Assembly (NCBI GenBank): GCA_947034895.1
Contig: OX344762.1
Coordinates: 32,220,760 to 32,284,759, forward strand
Source: Rhytidiadelphus loreus
Taxonomy: Eukaryota > Streptophyta > Bryopsida > Hypnales > Hylocomiaceae
DNA length: 64,000 nucleotides
Reading direction: 5' to 3'
The notes beneath the pieces were generated by a model. That model saw only the letters and a program-made list of their open reading frames with translations. It searched no databases and had not been told where the DNA came from. Each line of letters begins with the position of its first letter. Position 1 is the stretch's first letter. This document shows, one piece after another, positions 10,601 to 21,943 of this stretch. The position numbers and the translations under genes were made by a program.

Positions 10601-12236
10601 CTGTTACCTTCCTTGAAGCTATCACTTTGGGTCATTTAAGCACTTTGTGGTTAATTTTTTATTGGATTACTTTAATCGTATGGAACTCTAAGTTTTAGTC
10701 GTTTTCTCCTATTTACTAGTTAAGTTGATCGATCCTTGGGTGGAAAATGCAGGTACCTATTAGAGAGGAAGCAGTTCGGAGCTCCTTTGGCTGCCCTTCA
10801 GATTAATCAAGAAAAACTAGTGCGGATGTTGGGAAACATTCAGGCGATGTTCCTACTCGGATGGCGTCTCTGCAAAATCTACGATGCGGGCAAGATGACT
10901 CCTGGCCAAGCCAGTCTTTGCAAGGTTGGCTGTAGTCCAATCCAAATTTTTCCAAAACAACATCTGGTGACATATAGAAGGATAAAGAATTAGACCACTT
11001 TGTGGGCTTAGTAGATTGCAGACTACCATCGTTGCACTAGCAGAAAGCTCATTCCCTAGGGGTATTATACAAATCCCAGCTGCATTACAGTTGAGAAGAT
11101 TTACTTTAGAAACTGCTTCAAGTAATGGAATTGTGATTAACAGGGTTGAATGTGGCTAGGGTTTCTAGAATACTGGTACCTTTGGAGGGTTCTAGTAGTG
11201 CTTGCTGCGAAACTTTTTTTCCCCATGGCCTCGGTCATATGACCATTACTCTTGCAGTTGCCTGGCATCTCGTATAACTCAATGATTTTTTGTCGCACTG
11301 ATTTTGTGGATACGTCAGGCCTGGAACACAAAGCGAGCTCGGGAGACAGTGGCATTGGGGAGGGAGCTTCTAGGCGGAAATGGAATACTTGCAGATTTCC
11401 TCGTTGCAAAGGTCAGCTTCTTCCACATATAGAATTCACAGAATTCGTTATTGATATAGATGCCTTCATTGTGATTGTTCGCGTAATTGTCACGTAGATT
11501 GTATTCATTTGTCCCGGTTCGAAGGCATGTGAACTCGTAGGTTATCTCATTTTACATATATATGTTCATTTGTAGCTCTTCGTAACGCTAGTGAAGAGAT
11601 GATTCTCCTTGACGCTACATAGACCTCTTTTCATGAGTTGGGCATTGAATCAAGCGAGTACACTAGATTCATAGGAGAGTTTTTGGGCGAGATAACTGGC
11701 GAGAGCAGCCATGTTATCGAGAATAGGTGAGCTGCATCAATGATGAGACTATTCCTAGTAACCTAGCTTACCCTATTTGTCACCATAGTTTGCATCAAAA
11801 GCTTTGAGCTGGCTGATAACTCGCAGGTAGACGGACAAAAAAAATCGAAGTTATGGACAAGATTTGTTTGCAAATGGATGGTTTTGTGACTTTTGACAAT
11901 GACTATTACTTTATCTAGATGAGCAACAAGTTCTCGCATACAATGCGAGACACCTCAGCGAGAGGCTAGTTGATGCAGACTACGGCTTGTAGCATCATCT
12001 GTGAAGTTAACAGAAGCCTTTTTCTGAGGATAAATGAGCTAACTTTGGTTTCTTCATTTTTGCTTTAGGCCTTCTGTGACCTGGAGCCAATTTACACCTA
12101 TGAGGGGACGTATGAAATCAACGCTTTGGTGACAGGCCGCGAAATCACTGGAATAGCAAGTATTAAGCCTAGTGGACGGAAGCCCAAAACTCTTGGTACC
12201 TCAGAAGGAATGGTTCAGAACACCAGCAAAAACTGA
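5551..12236 (+). CDS. ACX4: ACX4-type short-chain acyl-CoA oxidase, peroxisomal, 13 exons
   Basis: The enzyme should oxidise short-chain acyl-CoA to trans-2-enoyl-CoA with O2 as acceptor in peroxisomal beta-oxidation. Proposed exons: 5551-5641, 5846-5947, 6503-6609, 7204-7281, 8076-8199, 8428-8501, 8638-8697, 9209-9318, 9527-9686, 10338-10414, 10753-10924, 11319-11411, 12069-12236. All joins are GT-AG and in phase, giving 471 residues (Arabidopsis ACX4 is about 436). Visible family blocks are [15 protein letters not shown]-site [11 protein letters not shown] (from about 194), [36 protein letters not shown] and GGNGILADF. The predicted catalytic Glu is in TYEGTYEIN (about E428). Residues 14-22, RLARIHGHL, match a PTS2. 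The C-terminus ends TSKN* with no canonical PTS1. Met1, Met5 and Met7 all lie before the PTS2, so the signal does not depend on start choice. An upstream leader intron is likely. Exon 1 is the least certain exon; the rest matches the family closely. Confidence 0.93.
6022..6371 (+). repeat. 350-bp dispersed repeat in ACX4 intron 2
   Basis: This stretch aligns over about 350 bp with 52885-53234 in the trihelix leader intron. Shared words include ACAGCAACTC, CAATTAGCAAGTTAAG, GTAAGCATGACTTGGTTAA and CAATAGTGGTCTACAA. It is sense to ACX4 and antisense to the trihelix gene. No TIR, poly-A tail or coding potential was seen, so the class is unknown. Confidence 0.65.
6642..6846. mobile_element. Small TTAA-flanked element in ACX4 intron 3
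   Basis: TTAA is present at 6638-6641 and 6847-6850. The left terminus CCCCTTAACGCC mirrors the right (inverse CCCTTAAGCACTCC). It is about 205 bp and non-coding. The right-hand TTAA is shared with another terminus, CCCCTACAGGACC at 6851, suggesting a second element or remnant abutting the first. Confidence 0.55.
7498..7538 (+). promoter_or_regulatory. U6 upstream sequence element and TATA box
   Basis: ATCCCATATGC (7498-7508) resembles the plant snRNA upstream sequence element RTCCCACATCG with substitutions. TTATATA lies at 7532-7538. The gap between them is about 23 bp, the short spacing that marks Pol III rather than Pol II snRNA promoters in plants, and the TATA starts about 31 bp before the RNA start. 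Confidence 0.7.
7564..7665 (+). ncRNA. U6: U6 spliceosomal snRNA
   Basis: The RNA body matches plant U6 from memory. It includes GATAAAATTGG, the ACAGAGA box in GATACAGAGAAGATTAGCA, the U4-pairing/AGC region, the intramolecular stem CTGCGCAAGGATGACACGCA and the 3' end GAAATGGTCCAAA followed by a T run. Length about 102 nt is standard. All deviations seen are in the first 20 nt: the 5' stem GTCCC/GGGAC is GACTC/GAGAC (one compensatory pair C4-G11 to T-A, one A-A mismatch at pair 2) and CCG is CTG at about position 18. It sits within intron 4 of the ACX4 gene, same strand, with its own promoter and terminator. Probably functional; an expressed variant or young pseudogene cannot be separated by eye. 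Confidence 0.93.
7662..7668 (+). terminator. Pol III T-run terminator of U6
   Basis: Seven consecutive T residues directly after GGTCCAAA, the standard Pol III stop signal, placed exactly where U6 ends. Confidence 0.85.
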
Positions 12237-15200
12237 CCTGCATCATTGAACAATGCGGCAACAGATAAGTACCACTGATTACAAGAGCTGGAAAATGATA
12301 TTCATTGTAAAGTTGAGAAGGTAGCTCTGAGTACTGCCAATCGGTAACTTATGTTTTAGCAGGTGAATGGCATGTATAGGTTTGGTGTAGTCCGTCATTA
12401 AGCAAATGATGTCAAATTTTAAGAAAATATAGTTACCAAACTCATTATCAAAACGATACTTTGTCATCTGTACCTGTTTGATCTACCGAGTTATAAGGTA
12501 ATTATCATCTGATTGAAGTGCAAGTCTGTTATATCTTTTGTGGTTTTGAATTGATTCCACAGCCTTCAGTGCTGAGAAACTTGAGAAAAGTCAACGATTA
12601 GTGGATGTTTCTAAATGTATGGCCATTGTTGATAACGTCAGTTTTATGATCCATGTTGGCTTATTTGCAAACTTTTATGCATAAATACTTCAGAATGATA
12701 AGGACCAAGGGCTATAACCAACAACAATGGGCTAGTTGTTATAAAATACATGGTCTTAAATGTAGGCCCATTCCAATAAGATAAATTTTGATATTGGTTC
12801 TAATTGTCTTTTTGCCAAGTCAATAAGAAAGTGATATGGTAGCCTCGAATATCAAACTAAGGAAGGTTTGAGAAAATGGTTATCTTAGGCAATATTTAAA
12901 TATTCAACTTGTTTGGTATGTCAACCCTATTTGGGGATGGAAAATTAGTAAGAAGGATATTTAAAATGGTGAATAGGAAAAGGACAAGAAGATTGAGGTG
13001 GAGACCATTTTGGATAATGAATGGGTCAATTTAAGGTAATGTTGATATGGGTGCTTTGAAAGGATTCAATTTTTGGTAAAGTTTGGGCAACATTTTGATG
13101 CATTCAACATTTAACTGAATATCTTTTCTAAATGTGCACAAGATGAATTGTGGATTCACCTAAGTTAATTACACCAATAAAAAAGAAGGTTGGATTACCA
13201 AGCTACAATATTAGGTCTTGGAACAAAAGATTCATATAGGTAGTTACCAAGATGGTACCCACATCTATCACTACAATTTTGGTGCTTCAAGTCCTTTTTT
13301 CTACTAGTGTATAACCTTCTACAATCTTCTTTGAAAATTGACATGATGATTTAGGCCAAGTGTGAGTCTTTATCCTGCAACACCAACAGGGACAAAAAGC
13401 CAACCTTTTGATGTATGAAAAATGCTTTGGTGAGCTAGAAATGACAATTTTTCATCTATTTTGACTTTATTGTACAGAGTGATTGTATAACCATGCACAA
13501 GGCTATGAGAATTTGTTGTCGAACGTATCTCTTTTTATGGGGAGCTATCATAGACTAGATAATGTTCGAGAGTCCGGAGGTTCAAGAACATTATGGTTGA
13601 CCTCATGGATTGAAAGATTATAACATTTGAAGTTAAAGGAAAAAGTTGTTTTTTTGACCTTGTCCAACAAGGCTACCAACCTTTAACTCCTCCTAAAGTA
13701 AAATTATTAGACTACATATGGGTTTGTTTTTTTACATTTGTATCTTGTATCATGTAAGTTATATAGTTGCCAAATTTCAGAAGCAAAGGAGGAGTTTTGC
13801 AAAAGCGACCCAATTAGGAAAAAAAAATTCAAGGCAACATAACTTTTGATTCAAGTACCTAATCAAAAAAATAATTATACATTTATACTCTCACTAAGGG
13901 GAGATATGTTCACACCTTGTGTCAAAAAAAATTGAACGTCCGACCAAAATTGACTTCACAGAATCCTACCCGGATTTTCAATTGTCCATTCAACAGACAA
14001 ATAATTGTCTTTTAGAGGTTAACTCCTAAATGATCAGGCATTCAAATTTTGAACAATGAATGAAAGCAAACACAACCAAAGATTTGTCTTTATATGTTTA
14101 CCCTCTAAAGGACCAAATGTTCAAATTTTGAACAATGGATGAACACACAAAAAAAAACCAATGGATGAACATAGACACATTCCAAACACACAAAAATGGA
14201 TTTTTTTTCATCCATCAATTTTATTTTAAAGATTCTTTAAAAAATGTGTTAGTTCTTTAATATTTGTATCATATAGGTTATGAAGACTTACCTTTACTAG
14301 TATTCTATAATTAAAAAGGGTATTGATAGGTCTAGCCTCAAAAAGTAACTTTTTCAATTTCAAAAAATGACCCTTCAAAAAGCGACTTGGATAAAAAAGT
14401 AAAACAAAAAATTTCAAAAATCACTATAATTAAACTTAACATTTTGATCTTAATTGGAAAAAAATCCTTATGAAAATCACAAATATTCAATGTGCAATCA
14501 ATTTTAAAAAGAATTTCCAATTTTTGGATTCAAATTTTATTGTAGAATATTGGTTTGTGTACTGGTTGATTTAACCATGTGGGTATGATTTATGGATCAT
14601 GTTTTACAACTATTATTTGAGAGTCATTACTAAATTATTATTTTAAGTTGCATTCTTTAGGGATTAATCCCTTAAAAATAAGGGGATAGTTTAGATTTTC
14701 AAAATAATAAAGATGTACTATTAAATGTAATTTAAAATAATAATTTTATGATACACCCACCTAAAAAGTACGTCAGAAAAAGACTTTTGGGGGATGTACT
14801 GAGGTTTGACTACTTCAGAGGGTTGAAAAATCAAATCTTTTAGGGTTGTATTCAAATGGAATAGGTGAGTAATCTTATAAAGATTTGTTATCATTGACCA
14901 TCAAACTGTAAATTTTTTTTTCCAAGCTGCAAAAAGTACATTTTGTGAGAATTGGGAGTATGTCAAATTTGTCCAAAAAATGGAAAGTACTTTGTGGAAG
15001 AAAAACAAACAATTAACTTCAAATAATTTACTAATAATTTGATAGATTATTTTCTATATGAGGGATTCCTTTTGATAGATAGGGCGTAGTCGACTATACT
15101 TATTGTTAATCCCTAAAGAACCAAACACCATTTTTTAGCAACATAGCAATTTTGGGCAACTCATTATGAACGGAATTTTTATTTTTTTCTTTGAAAATTT

Positions 15201-16164
15201 TATACAATGTGTGCCCGAGGAGTAGCTTTAAGACCCAACACTTTTCATAACTTTTGACTACATGGTTAAAAAAGACATTGCATGATATGTAATTTTCAAC
15301 AATTAGTAGGCAACTTGGGCAACTCAAAAAACTTCTTTAGAAATCATTTTATTTTATTTTAATTTTTAAATTGATTCTCTATATTTACATATATGTGAAA
15401 AGCTTTGAATCATTTCATTTTGATTAATGAGATGAAAGTTATGAAGAGTTTTAGTTTGCAGGTAGGTATGGCATCCAAAGAATCCATACCTACTTGCAAC
15501 CATTTTATAACAGCAAGAATGGATTGATTATAAACCCATTCTTGTTATATAATCAACCTATGGATGAAACATGATTGATTTTATAATAGAAATGGGTTGA
15601 ACTGAATCTTCATGAAAAAAAATTTATAATTTATTTTGTTTCTAAGGGGGAAAAAAAGGAACAAATTATGGAACCCTCCTCAAATCTACAGTATTTCTCT
15701 ACCGGGGGAATTTTTCCCCTCACCATTTGTATATTGGAAATATGGTAAATTGCTTAAGTAGTCGGAAAGAGGTTGGCTACCTTTGAAATCCTTTATTGAA
15801 TAGTAGTTGATCCATTCCTAATCAACCCCCCTACCCCACTGCCATTTCCAATCTATAGACCGCTCTGTTTCTATGAAGTTGTGGCAAAAAGGTTTATGTC
15901 ACCATTGTAGGTTGAAGAGAAGCTTCCACCAAACAGTCCACAACAATTATGTTTTGTGTAATAGAATTCTAAAAAAATATGCAATCCTTCCAAATTCTAT
16001 TTCTGTACGTGGGAAAATTTGGCACTCATAAAACCTGCACTCCAAATATGCATAATTGCTGAAGTGGTTGGAAATAGGTCGTATGTTGTCTTGGTGGACT
16101 AATTGGGCAATTGTTTCATGAAGTTCGTCTGGGCTTAGACGGCTTAACGTAAATTATCTTACCA
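12237..16164. other. ACX4 3' flank and repeat-rich spacer
   Basis: The first few hundred bases must hold the ACX4 3' UTR; no poly-A site could be singled out. Beyond about 12700 the sequence is AT-rich and non-coding. Isolated termini of the TTAA family occur: TTAACTCCTAAATG at about 14020, TTTAGGGATTAA at about 14658 and TTAATCCCTAAAGAACC at about 15106. The part after 15106 resembles, in inverse orientation, part of 22670-22810. No gene seen. Confidence 0.5.
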
Positions 16165-16310
16165 AGGTAGGCTACTCTTAAAGTGACCATTTACGCCTAC
16201 CCAACTCATTATTGATTGTAATAGATATTTCAAGCAACATGTCACCCCTTCCTAGATAGGGTCGCATTTAGAACATGGTCGCTTTTAGAACAGACTACTT
16301 TAAGAGCATC
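16165..16310. mobile_element. Short TIR element, AGGTAG family
   Basis: The left terminus AGGTAGGCTACTCTTAAAG mirrors the right (inverse AAGTAGTCTGTTCTAAAAG). The right flank is TA and the left flank CA, so a TA duplication may have decayed. The ends resemble those of the 27107-27516 element. About 146 bp, non-coding, directly abutting the next element. Confidence 0.5.
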
Positions 16311-16313
16311 CCC

Positions 16314-16564
16314 ACCAATCTGTTTTGTATCCCTAAACTCGGGACCTCAATCCAGTCAACCTTGACTTTATAGGGATGAGACCTCGCGTGTTCTCTCTAT
16401 GAGCTCCAATATAGAGAATTGGGCCCAACTTTTACTAAGTTCTCTATAAATTTGGGGTAGAGATCTTGTTTTGAGACTGGTGCGCGCAAGCTTCTGTATC
16501 CCCATCCCCATCTCCATCTGAAGTCCTCTCCCTAAAAATACAGATTAGATTGGTGGGGATGCTC
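16314..16564. mobile_element. Harbinger-like MITE, GAGCATCCCCACC family
   Basis: 251-bp element with terminal inverted repeats GAGCATCCCCACCAATCTG at both ends. Flanks are TAA on the left and TTA on the right, close to the 3-bp TTA/TAA duplication of PIF/Harbinger elements. Plant Harbinger MITEs often begin GAGCATC. A second, heavily interrupted and inverted copy occupies 25738-27673. The interior has no meaningful reading frame. Confidence 0.75.
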
Positions 16565-17429
16565 TTAGATGGGAACTCTATTTGAAAATCGAATAGGACC
16601 GCTCGGTCAGTGGAGGCAGGCATGGAGTGATGATTGGTGGTCAGATGGATGTTTGAATATGAATGTGGAAGAATCTTCCTTGGCAAGTTCCCACTTGGAA
16701 CTTTTATTCATGAATCCCGCCCTGCATGCAGCAGCGCTACTTCCAAGGCAAGGCGGGGGGGTTCAAAATACCACCAACTTTTGGAGGAAAATACCTATTG
16801 TAGAAAAAAACAGGGGCACCCACTCCACCCACCTGGATTCAGCTTCAATGTCATAAGTTATATAAACTTATCCATGATCATGATGCAGCCCATTTCTGTA
16901 TTGTACATGGCAGATAGATATTGGAAATGGAGAGGTTCGAAAAAAACAAAATATTTCTGCGCACTGCTTGCTCCTCAGGTTCTAAGGTGGAAGCACCCAA
17001 AATCATCTATATAAGCAATTCAGTATAGTTGGAGACACCTTTTTCTTCAAATGATGTTTTTGAGGTATTAGGAAGTGAAAATCATGAATATTAAAAAAAA
17101 GAATTATATTTTTTGGATGTGGTATGTAAATTCTATGATTTTTCAAAGGGCTAGCTCCCTAGTCCATTGAAACTGTCACATAGGTGGTCAACGAATTAGA
17201 GTTAAGTATGTGTCCTTCAAATGCGTCAACAAATTAGAGGTAAGCATTTAAAGGAAAAATTAATTAAAGTCTAAGAACATATTTAGAGGTACTCTATGGT
17301 ACAAAAATAGGTACAGGGACGCTTTTGGGTGCCTTCACCTTATCAATTGAAATTTCCCTTGGGTTTCAAGTAGAAAAATAAAATGGAGAGGCATGTTATT
17401 TTCAATAACTCGGGGTTGCAGTAGTATAA
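16565..17429. other. Spacer, no recognised gene
   Basis: Frames at 16569-16856 and 16634-17014 are open on the plus strand, with several Trp and Cys codons. They match no family I recognise, have no splice context, and begin inside a transposon end. Treated as chance open frames. Confidence 0.4.
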
Positions 17430-17585
17430 AGGTAAATTATCCCATTATGGACAAAATGGGATCAAGACCATTGTAGGCAAAATTGTAATGGTGGTGTACA
17501 TTCAAGTTCTAAAATGTACACCACTAACATAATTCAACCCACAATGGGCTTGCTCCCATTCTATCCATAATGGGATAGTTTACCT
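17430..17585. mobile_element. Full-length foldback MITE, copy 1
   Basis: The left half (from AGGTAAATTATCCCATTATG) is inverse-complementary to the right half (ending CATAATGGGATAGTTTACCT), so the entire 156 bp folds into one hairpin around TTCAAGTTCTAAAA. TA lies at the outer edges, as expected for a Tc1/mariner-type (Stowaway-like) element. Further copies are at 32665-32809 and, interrupted, at 40886-41649. Confidence 0.8.
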
Positions 17586-18126
17586 TACAAATATCCACCA
17601 AGTAGCAAGATAGCATGTAAGTTAGTAGGCCCAATGTGTAATTATTTTTGAGCCTCTGTCATGTGGCCTCATTGGTGTCTACTGGGATTTGTGTTGGATG
17701 GTGGACTTTACTCCAAAGTGATTTTAAAATCATTTATAATCTTGAACTAGGCTTAGACCAAAATGATTGTAATTAACAATAAATTGAACATTTCATGATC
17801 TTCATGCAAAAAATGTATTGTGTGATTAAGTGAATGATTTAATCAATCTTTAGTGACAGATGTTTAATCAATGTGAATGACTTAATTGATCTTCAGTGGC
17901 AAATTGTGACAATGTTACAAATTGATGGCAATGGTAGCACAATACGTACTCAGAATAATCAACTTGCATGATAAATTGATCAAATAATAGTTTTAACAAT
18001 TGAGATTTAGTGTATGTATTGTCCCAAAACCACCAAGCTAGAATTCCAATAGACAAGAATAGTGGCACATTGAACAATCACTTAATTTTCATTATAAAAT
18101 AATGATTCCTTTCACAATTATGTCTA
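17586..18126. other. Spacer
   Basis: AT-rich and non-coding; nothing recognised. Confidence 0.5.
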
Positions 18127-18251
18127 GTAATTGGTATGCAAACCCTCTTTTGGAAAATAACAATAGGTTGGTACCTCCCTTGCCACTCCCACGACTCGAC
18201 ATGCATTAGACCAATGTTATTTTCTAAAAGAGGGGTTGTATATTAATTACC
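18127..18251. mobile_element. Hairpin MITE with TA flanks
   Basis: Arms of about 40 bp: AACCCTCTTTTGGAAAATAA on the left pairs with TTATTTTCTAAAAGAGGGGT on the right. The outer ends GTAATTGG and TTAATTACC are each flanked by TA. About 125 bp; a Stowaway-like MITE by structure. Confidence 0.7.
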
Positions 18252-18254
18252 TAG

Positions 18255-20699
18255 TCTATAACATTTAGTTCATACCCATTGGATTGGCTTTTCCTTCATG
18301 CACTTTCTTCATCACACTGAGCCTTGACCTGTCCACGTAGCTATTGATGAAATATTGTTGGGTGTAGAATATTACACACCATCTAAGGTAAACACAATTA
18401 AAATCAATCCCTACTTTGGAGGAAAATTGAACAAAGAAGATACCTCAAATGGCGAGCATTAGAAGGACAAGTGTGAGGTGGAGTTGGGGGCGATTATGGG
18501 TAGTAAGCAACTCAATTTATAGTAATGTGGAGGTAGCAACCTTATTCATGGTTGATTTCAGATACACTTTCTTTTGTTTTAACTTCTTCTCTATGACATG
18601 TTTTGATACTACTACCGGTAGTGTCATTTCTTAATGTGCATCAAATGAATTTTGGCATCACCTACATGGCACTTTTAGCCTCCCACACCTTGCATCTTTG
18701 AAAATTTATAACTAATTATTCAATGCTTTCAAAAATTATAGAACCACTTGCATTTTGATTCATATTCCTTGACCAATGTGAGAAAATTGTTGTTCATTTT
18801 CTTGAGCATATTTGTTATGCCACGTAGCTTAATTTATGTGATTATTGATGTACTTATCTTACTATAGACCCAAGGTAGTGATAGTGCATGCTATTGAACA
18901 CATTATGGTGAACGTTTTGGAGTACAAATATCCCAACTAGCAAAGAATATTCTTCATTGCTCCCCTTTGCATTGAATCAATAAATTTGTTTCTCTTGTAC
19001 CAAAAAGAAAAAAAAAGGGTTCTCATTCTATGTTGCATGCATATAACACCACAAGACGTTATCACCACATTTCGCGCCATAGGTATGCCCATGAATACCA
19101 AGGGAGGCAAAGGTTGTTGATTTGTGTTTTGTAAATGAGAAAGGCCATTTGCAATGCAAAATTGGATTATTTTCATCCATTTTTTGGTTATAGTTCTCAA
19201 AATTCTAAACATTGCATTTTATATGTAACTTTTTGGATGTGATAGGGAGAATGCAAAGTGATGACTAAGTTATGATAAATTTGTTCTCTAAAGTTTGGTG
19301 AGAGAACAAAAGATGTGATAGTAAAAAGAAAATAGCTCCATAAATATTGTAGAGTTTGAGGCCCCAAAAAGATTCCACATACTCTCGTCTACATCAAATT
19401 TAGAGTCTTCTTTTTCAAGGGTATTTTGAATAATGCAATTGTAAGATCTTTTAGTTACCTTGTTCACATATGGCTTCCCAAGAATATAGAGTGAAATATC
19501 CACTTATTGCAAGATCATAATGCCTAAACCTTTCAAAACAAGTTCTTTTGTAGCCCTTTCTAAAGGTAAATTTTTCTTTTCTAAAAATTTAGTTTATATT
19601 GTGAGCATTGTGTATTTTAGATAGCACATTAGATAATGGGTTGAAAATACATGGAAAGAAAACTAGCATAAAAAAATATTTTATCTAAATATTTTCATAG
19701 AAAACAAAGGACGCAAACAATGAAATAAAAATCTATGTTCCTAAAGATTTTGACATGAAATTGAAAAATGTCAATATAGATGCTATAAATGTTTTAGTAA
19801 ATAAGATATATCAAAAAAATTATTAGAAAATTAGAAAGTTGAGTTTAAACTTGCCCACAAATATGAACTCTTTGTAATCTTTTGAAAAAGCCATAATAGA
19901 ATGATTCAAAGCTTTCTACATTGGTATCAATCTATCTGATTTTATAAATTTTATTATATATGTAAATATATAGTATTTAAAAACTTGTCAAAAATAGAAT
20001 TATTTCTAAAGTACTCATAACAACTACTAAAATATTGGATGCAAGAAACACTTGCCATTTGGGGCTCAAAACAACCTATTTAAGTGAATATTGTGACTTT
20101 TAGAATAAAAATATGGATAATTTGTAAAGCATTGAAAATAGAATGTCTCTAAAAATTCAGACCTAAAAAAATATATCTCTAAAAGTTATGCACAAAAAAC
20201 CACGATGAAAAATACCAAGATAATAGACACTTTGATATTTGATTTTTATAACATAGTGAAAAAATTCAATAAAACAAGGCATTTTTTCTAACTTGAAGAT
20301 TCCCCTTCTCAATCATTTTCATCTTTGGAAAAAACAAATTATATTTTTTGCACTTGTGCAAAAGTTAACATCCAAATGGGAGTTATTTTAAAATAATAAA
20401 ATTATTCTTTTAATTAAAAAAATTATTCAATGTTTGCAACTATTACATGAACCTTCATTTCAAATTTCATATAAAACTAACATACCACGCAAAAAATATG
20501 AGCAAAAAAACACATATTTGAGTCCAAGGTGACAAAAAATAGGACAAGTGTTTTTTGCAATCACCCTTTTAAAATGACATGAAACTCAATGCTTTGTGTG
20601 TAGGATATGGCAACTGGGTACCAACATCATAATTTCATGCAAAATTTAAAAAAAAATAAAGTCATTAGAGTTTTCCTACCTTTAGAAAAAGCCTCTAAT
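18255..20699. other. AT-rich spacer
   Basis: No gene recognised in 2.4 kb. Several frames up to about 90 codons are open but lack family similarity and codon bias. A-rich and T-rich runs dominate from 19550 on. Confidence 0.5.
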
Positions 20700-20994
20700 C
20701 ATTACATGTTTTTTTCCTACTCTGGAAGGTTGTGAATTCCCATCTGGAAAACCGTCAAAATCCGTCATTCACGAGTTGCGCTAACCTGGCCAAGCAACTG
20801 CCAGGTCACTTTTTTTGAAAAATAAAAATAAAAAAACAAAAAATTTAACTTTGTTTTTCATTTTAAGGATTGTATTTTATTTTATTTTTTTGGAAAAATA
20901 TAAAATTTGACATCCGCGTTCAATGAGACCGGAGGGAACGGAGCTGGGAACAAGCTTGAAACGGCCCTCTAGCCCCCCCGGATCTCATCTAATG
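20700..20994. mobile_element. TIR element, CATTA...TAATG family, copy 2
   Basis: Starts CATTACATG and ends CTCATCTAATG. A subterminal stem ACCTGGC...GCCAGGT precedes an A/T core, and a GC-rich right part ends in CCCCCCCGGATCTC. The closest relative is the copy at 37272-37556 (shared TCATTTTAAGGATT and GGGAACGG...ACGGCCCTC). About 295 bp; no target duplication seen. Confidence 0.65.
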
Positions 20995-21021
20995 AGTCTT
21001 TTGAGTCCTCTCAATTTTTAA

Positions 21022-21939
21022 TTCATAAAGGACCAAGTTTTTTTTCCATCAATAACCACTCAAAACTGCCATTTCTATTGCAAAGTGCAAAAATTTTAGT
21101 ATGTATTTTTTTTAAATATAACTAATCATAGGATCTTGCACTAGATTAATATAATATTGTATGGGAGAAATTTTAGAACTTTGACCCATATAGATTGCAA
21201 GATATAAGCATTTGAGATAGAAAGAAATGTTTTTTGTGCACCTTATTTGACTAGATTTTTTGGCTTTGAATCTTCTTAACTTGAAATTTTTGCACTACAA
21301 ATTTTGAATTTAATTTTTTTTTTTTAAATTGAGTTGAGAGTCTGTAAATAAAAATTCAAAAACACACACTTCGTTTTCATTCTTAAGAAAATTGTTACAT
21401 AGAAGCAAGTATAAGGACAGGAAGAAAAACTAGATTGTTAATAGTTCTAAGATGAAATTGAAAAACTATAATCCCAATGGTGAATACTAAAAAAAAGATG
21501 TTCCATAGAAAATTGAGTTGTAAAAATTGAGTTAAAAAACAAATCATTTAAGTTTTTTTTCTTCAAAGATACTCCAATTGCCCCCAAAACAAGACTCCCC
21601 ATAACTTTCTCATCACTATTCCAAATAGAATGTATCAAAAAATTTCCTATAAACAAAAGTATTTTCTATAAGAATCAAAAAATTTAAAAATTTATTTTGA
21701 AATTCTGTCATTTTTTGGTACTACCCAACAAACTATTTTTGACCTCAAGGTGACATAACACATAACACATATTTTTGCTTCCAAGCACATATTGAAATAT
21801 AAATTATATTCCTACATAGAAAACTAATTCGTTTTTATATCTTGAAAAAAAATTCAAAAAAACATGCCAAAAATTGAGATTATAGGACTTTGCCAAAATC
21901 TTTAAGTAACTTTTATAAGGACCCTTGGTCCTTTAGGGG
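21022..21939. mobile_element. TTAA-flanked TIR element, copy e
   Basis: Left boundary TTAA (21018-21021) followed by TTCATAAAGGACCAAG. The right end CTTGGTCCTTTAGGGG mirrors it, but its flank has decayed to TATA. The interior is non-coding and closely parallels 49496-50401 (shared CATTTCTATTGCAAAGTGCAA and CTAATCATAGGATCTT), so these two are copies of one element of about 0.92 kb. Confidence 0.65.
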
Positions 21940-21943
21940 TATA

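Noticed and set aside
11505..11530. Possible tRNA T-arm (GGTTCGAA)
   Set aside because: No acceptor stem, D-arm or anticodon arm fits around it; it lies in an ACX4 intron.
16311..16567. Claim of a perfect target duplication for the 16314-16564 element
   Set aside because: Flanks are TAA and TTA, which differ by one base, so only a near-match can be stated.
16569..17014. Trp-rich plus-strand frames as a small gene
   Set aside because: Start inside a Harbinger-like terminus, overlap each other in different registers, and no domain recognised.
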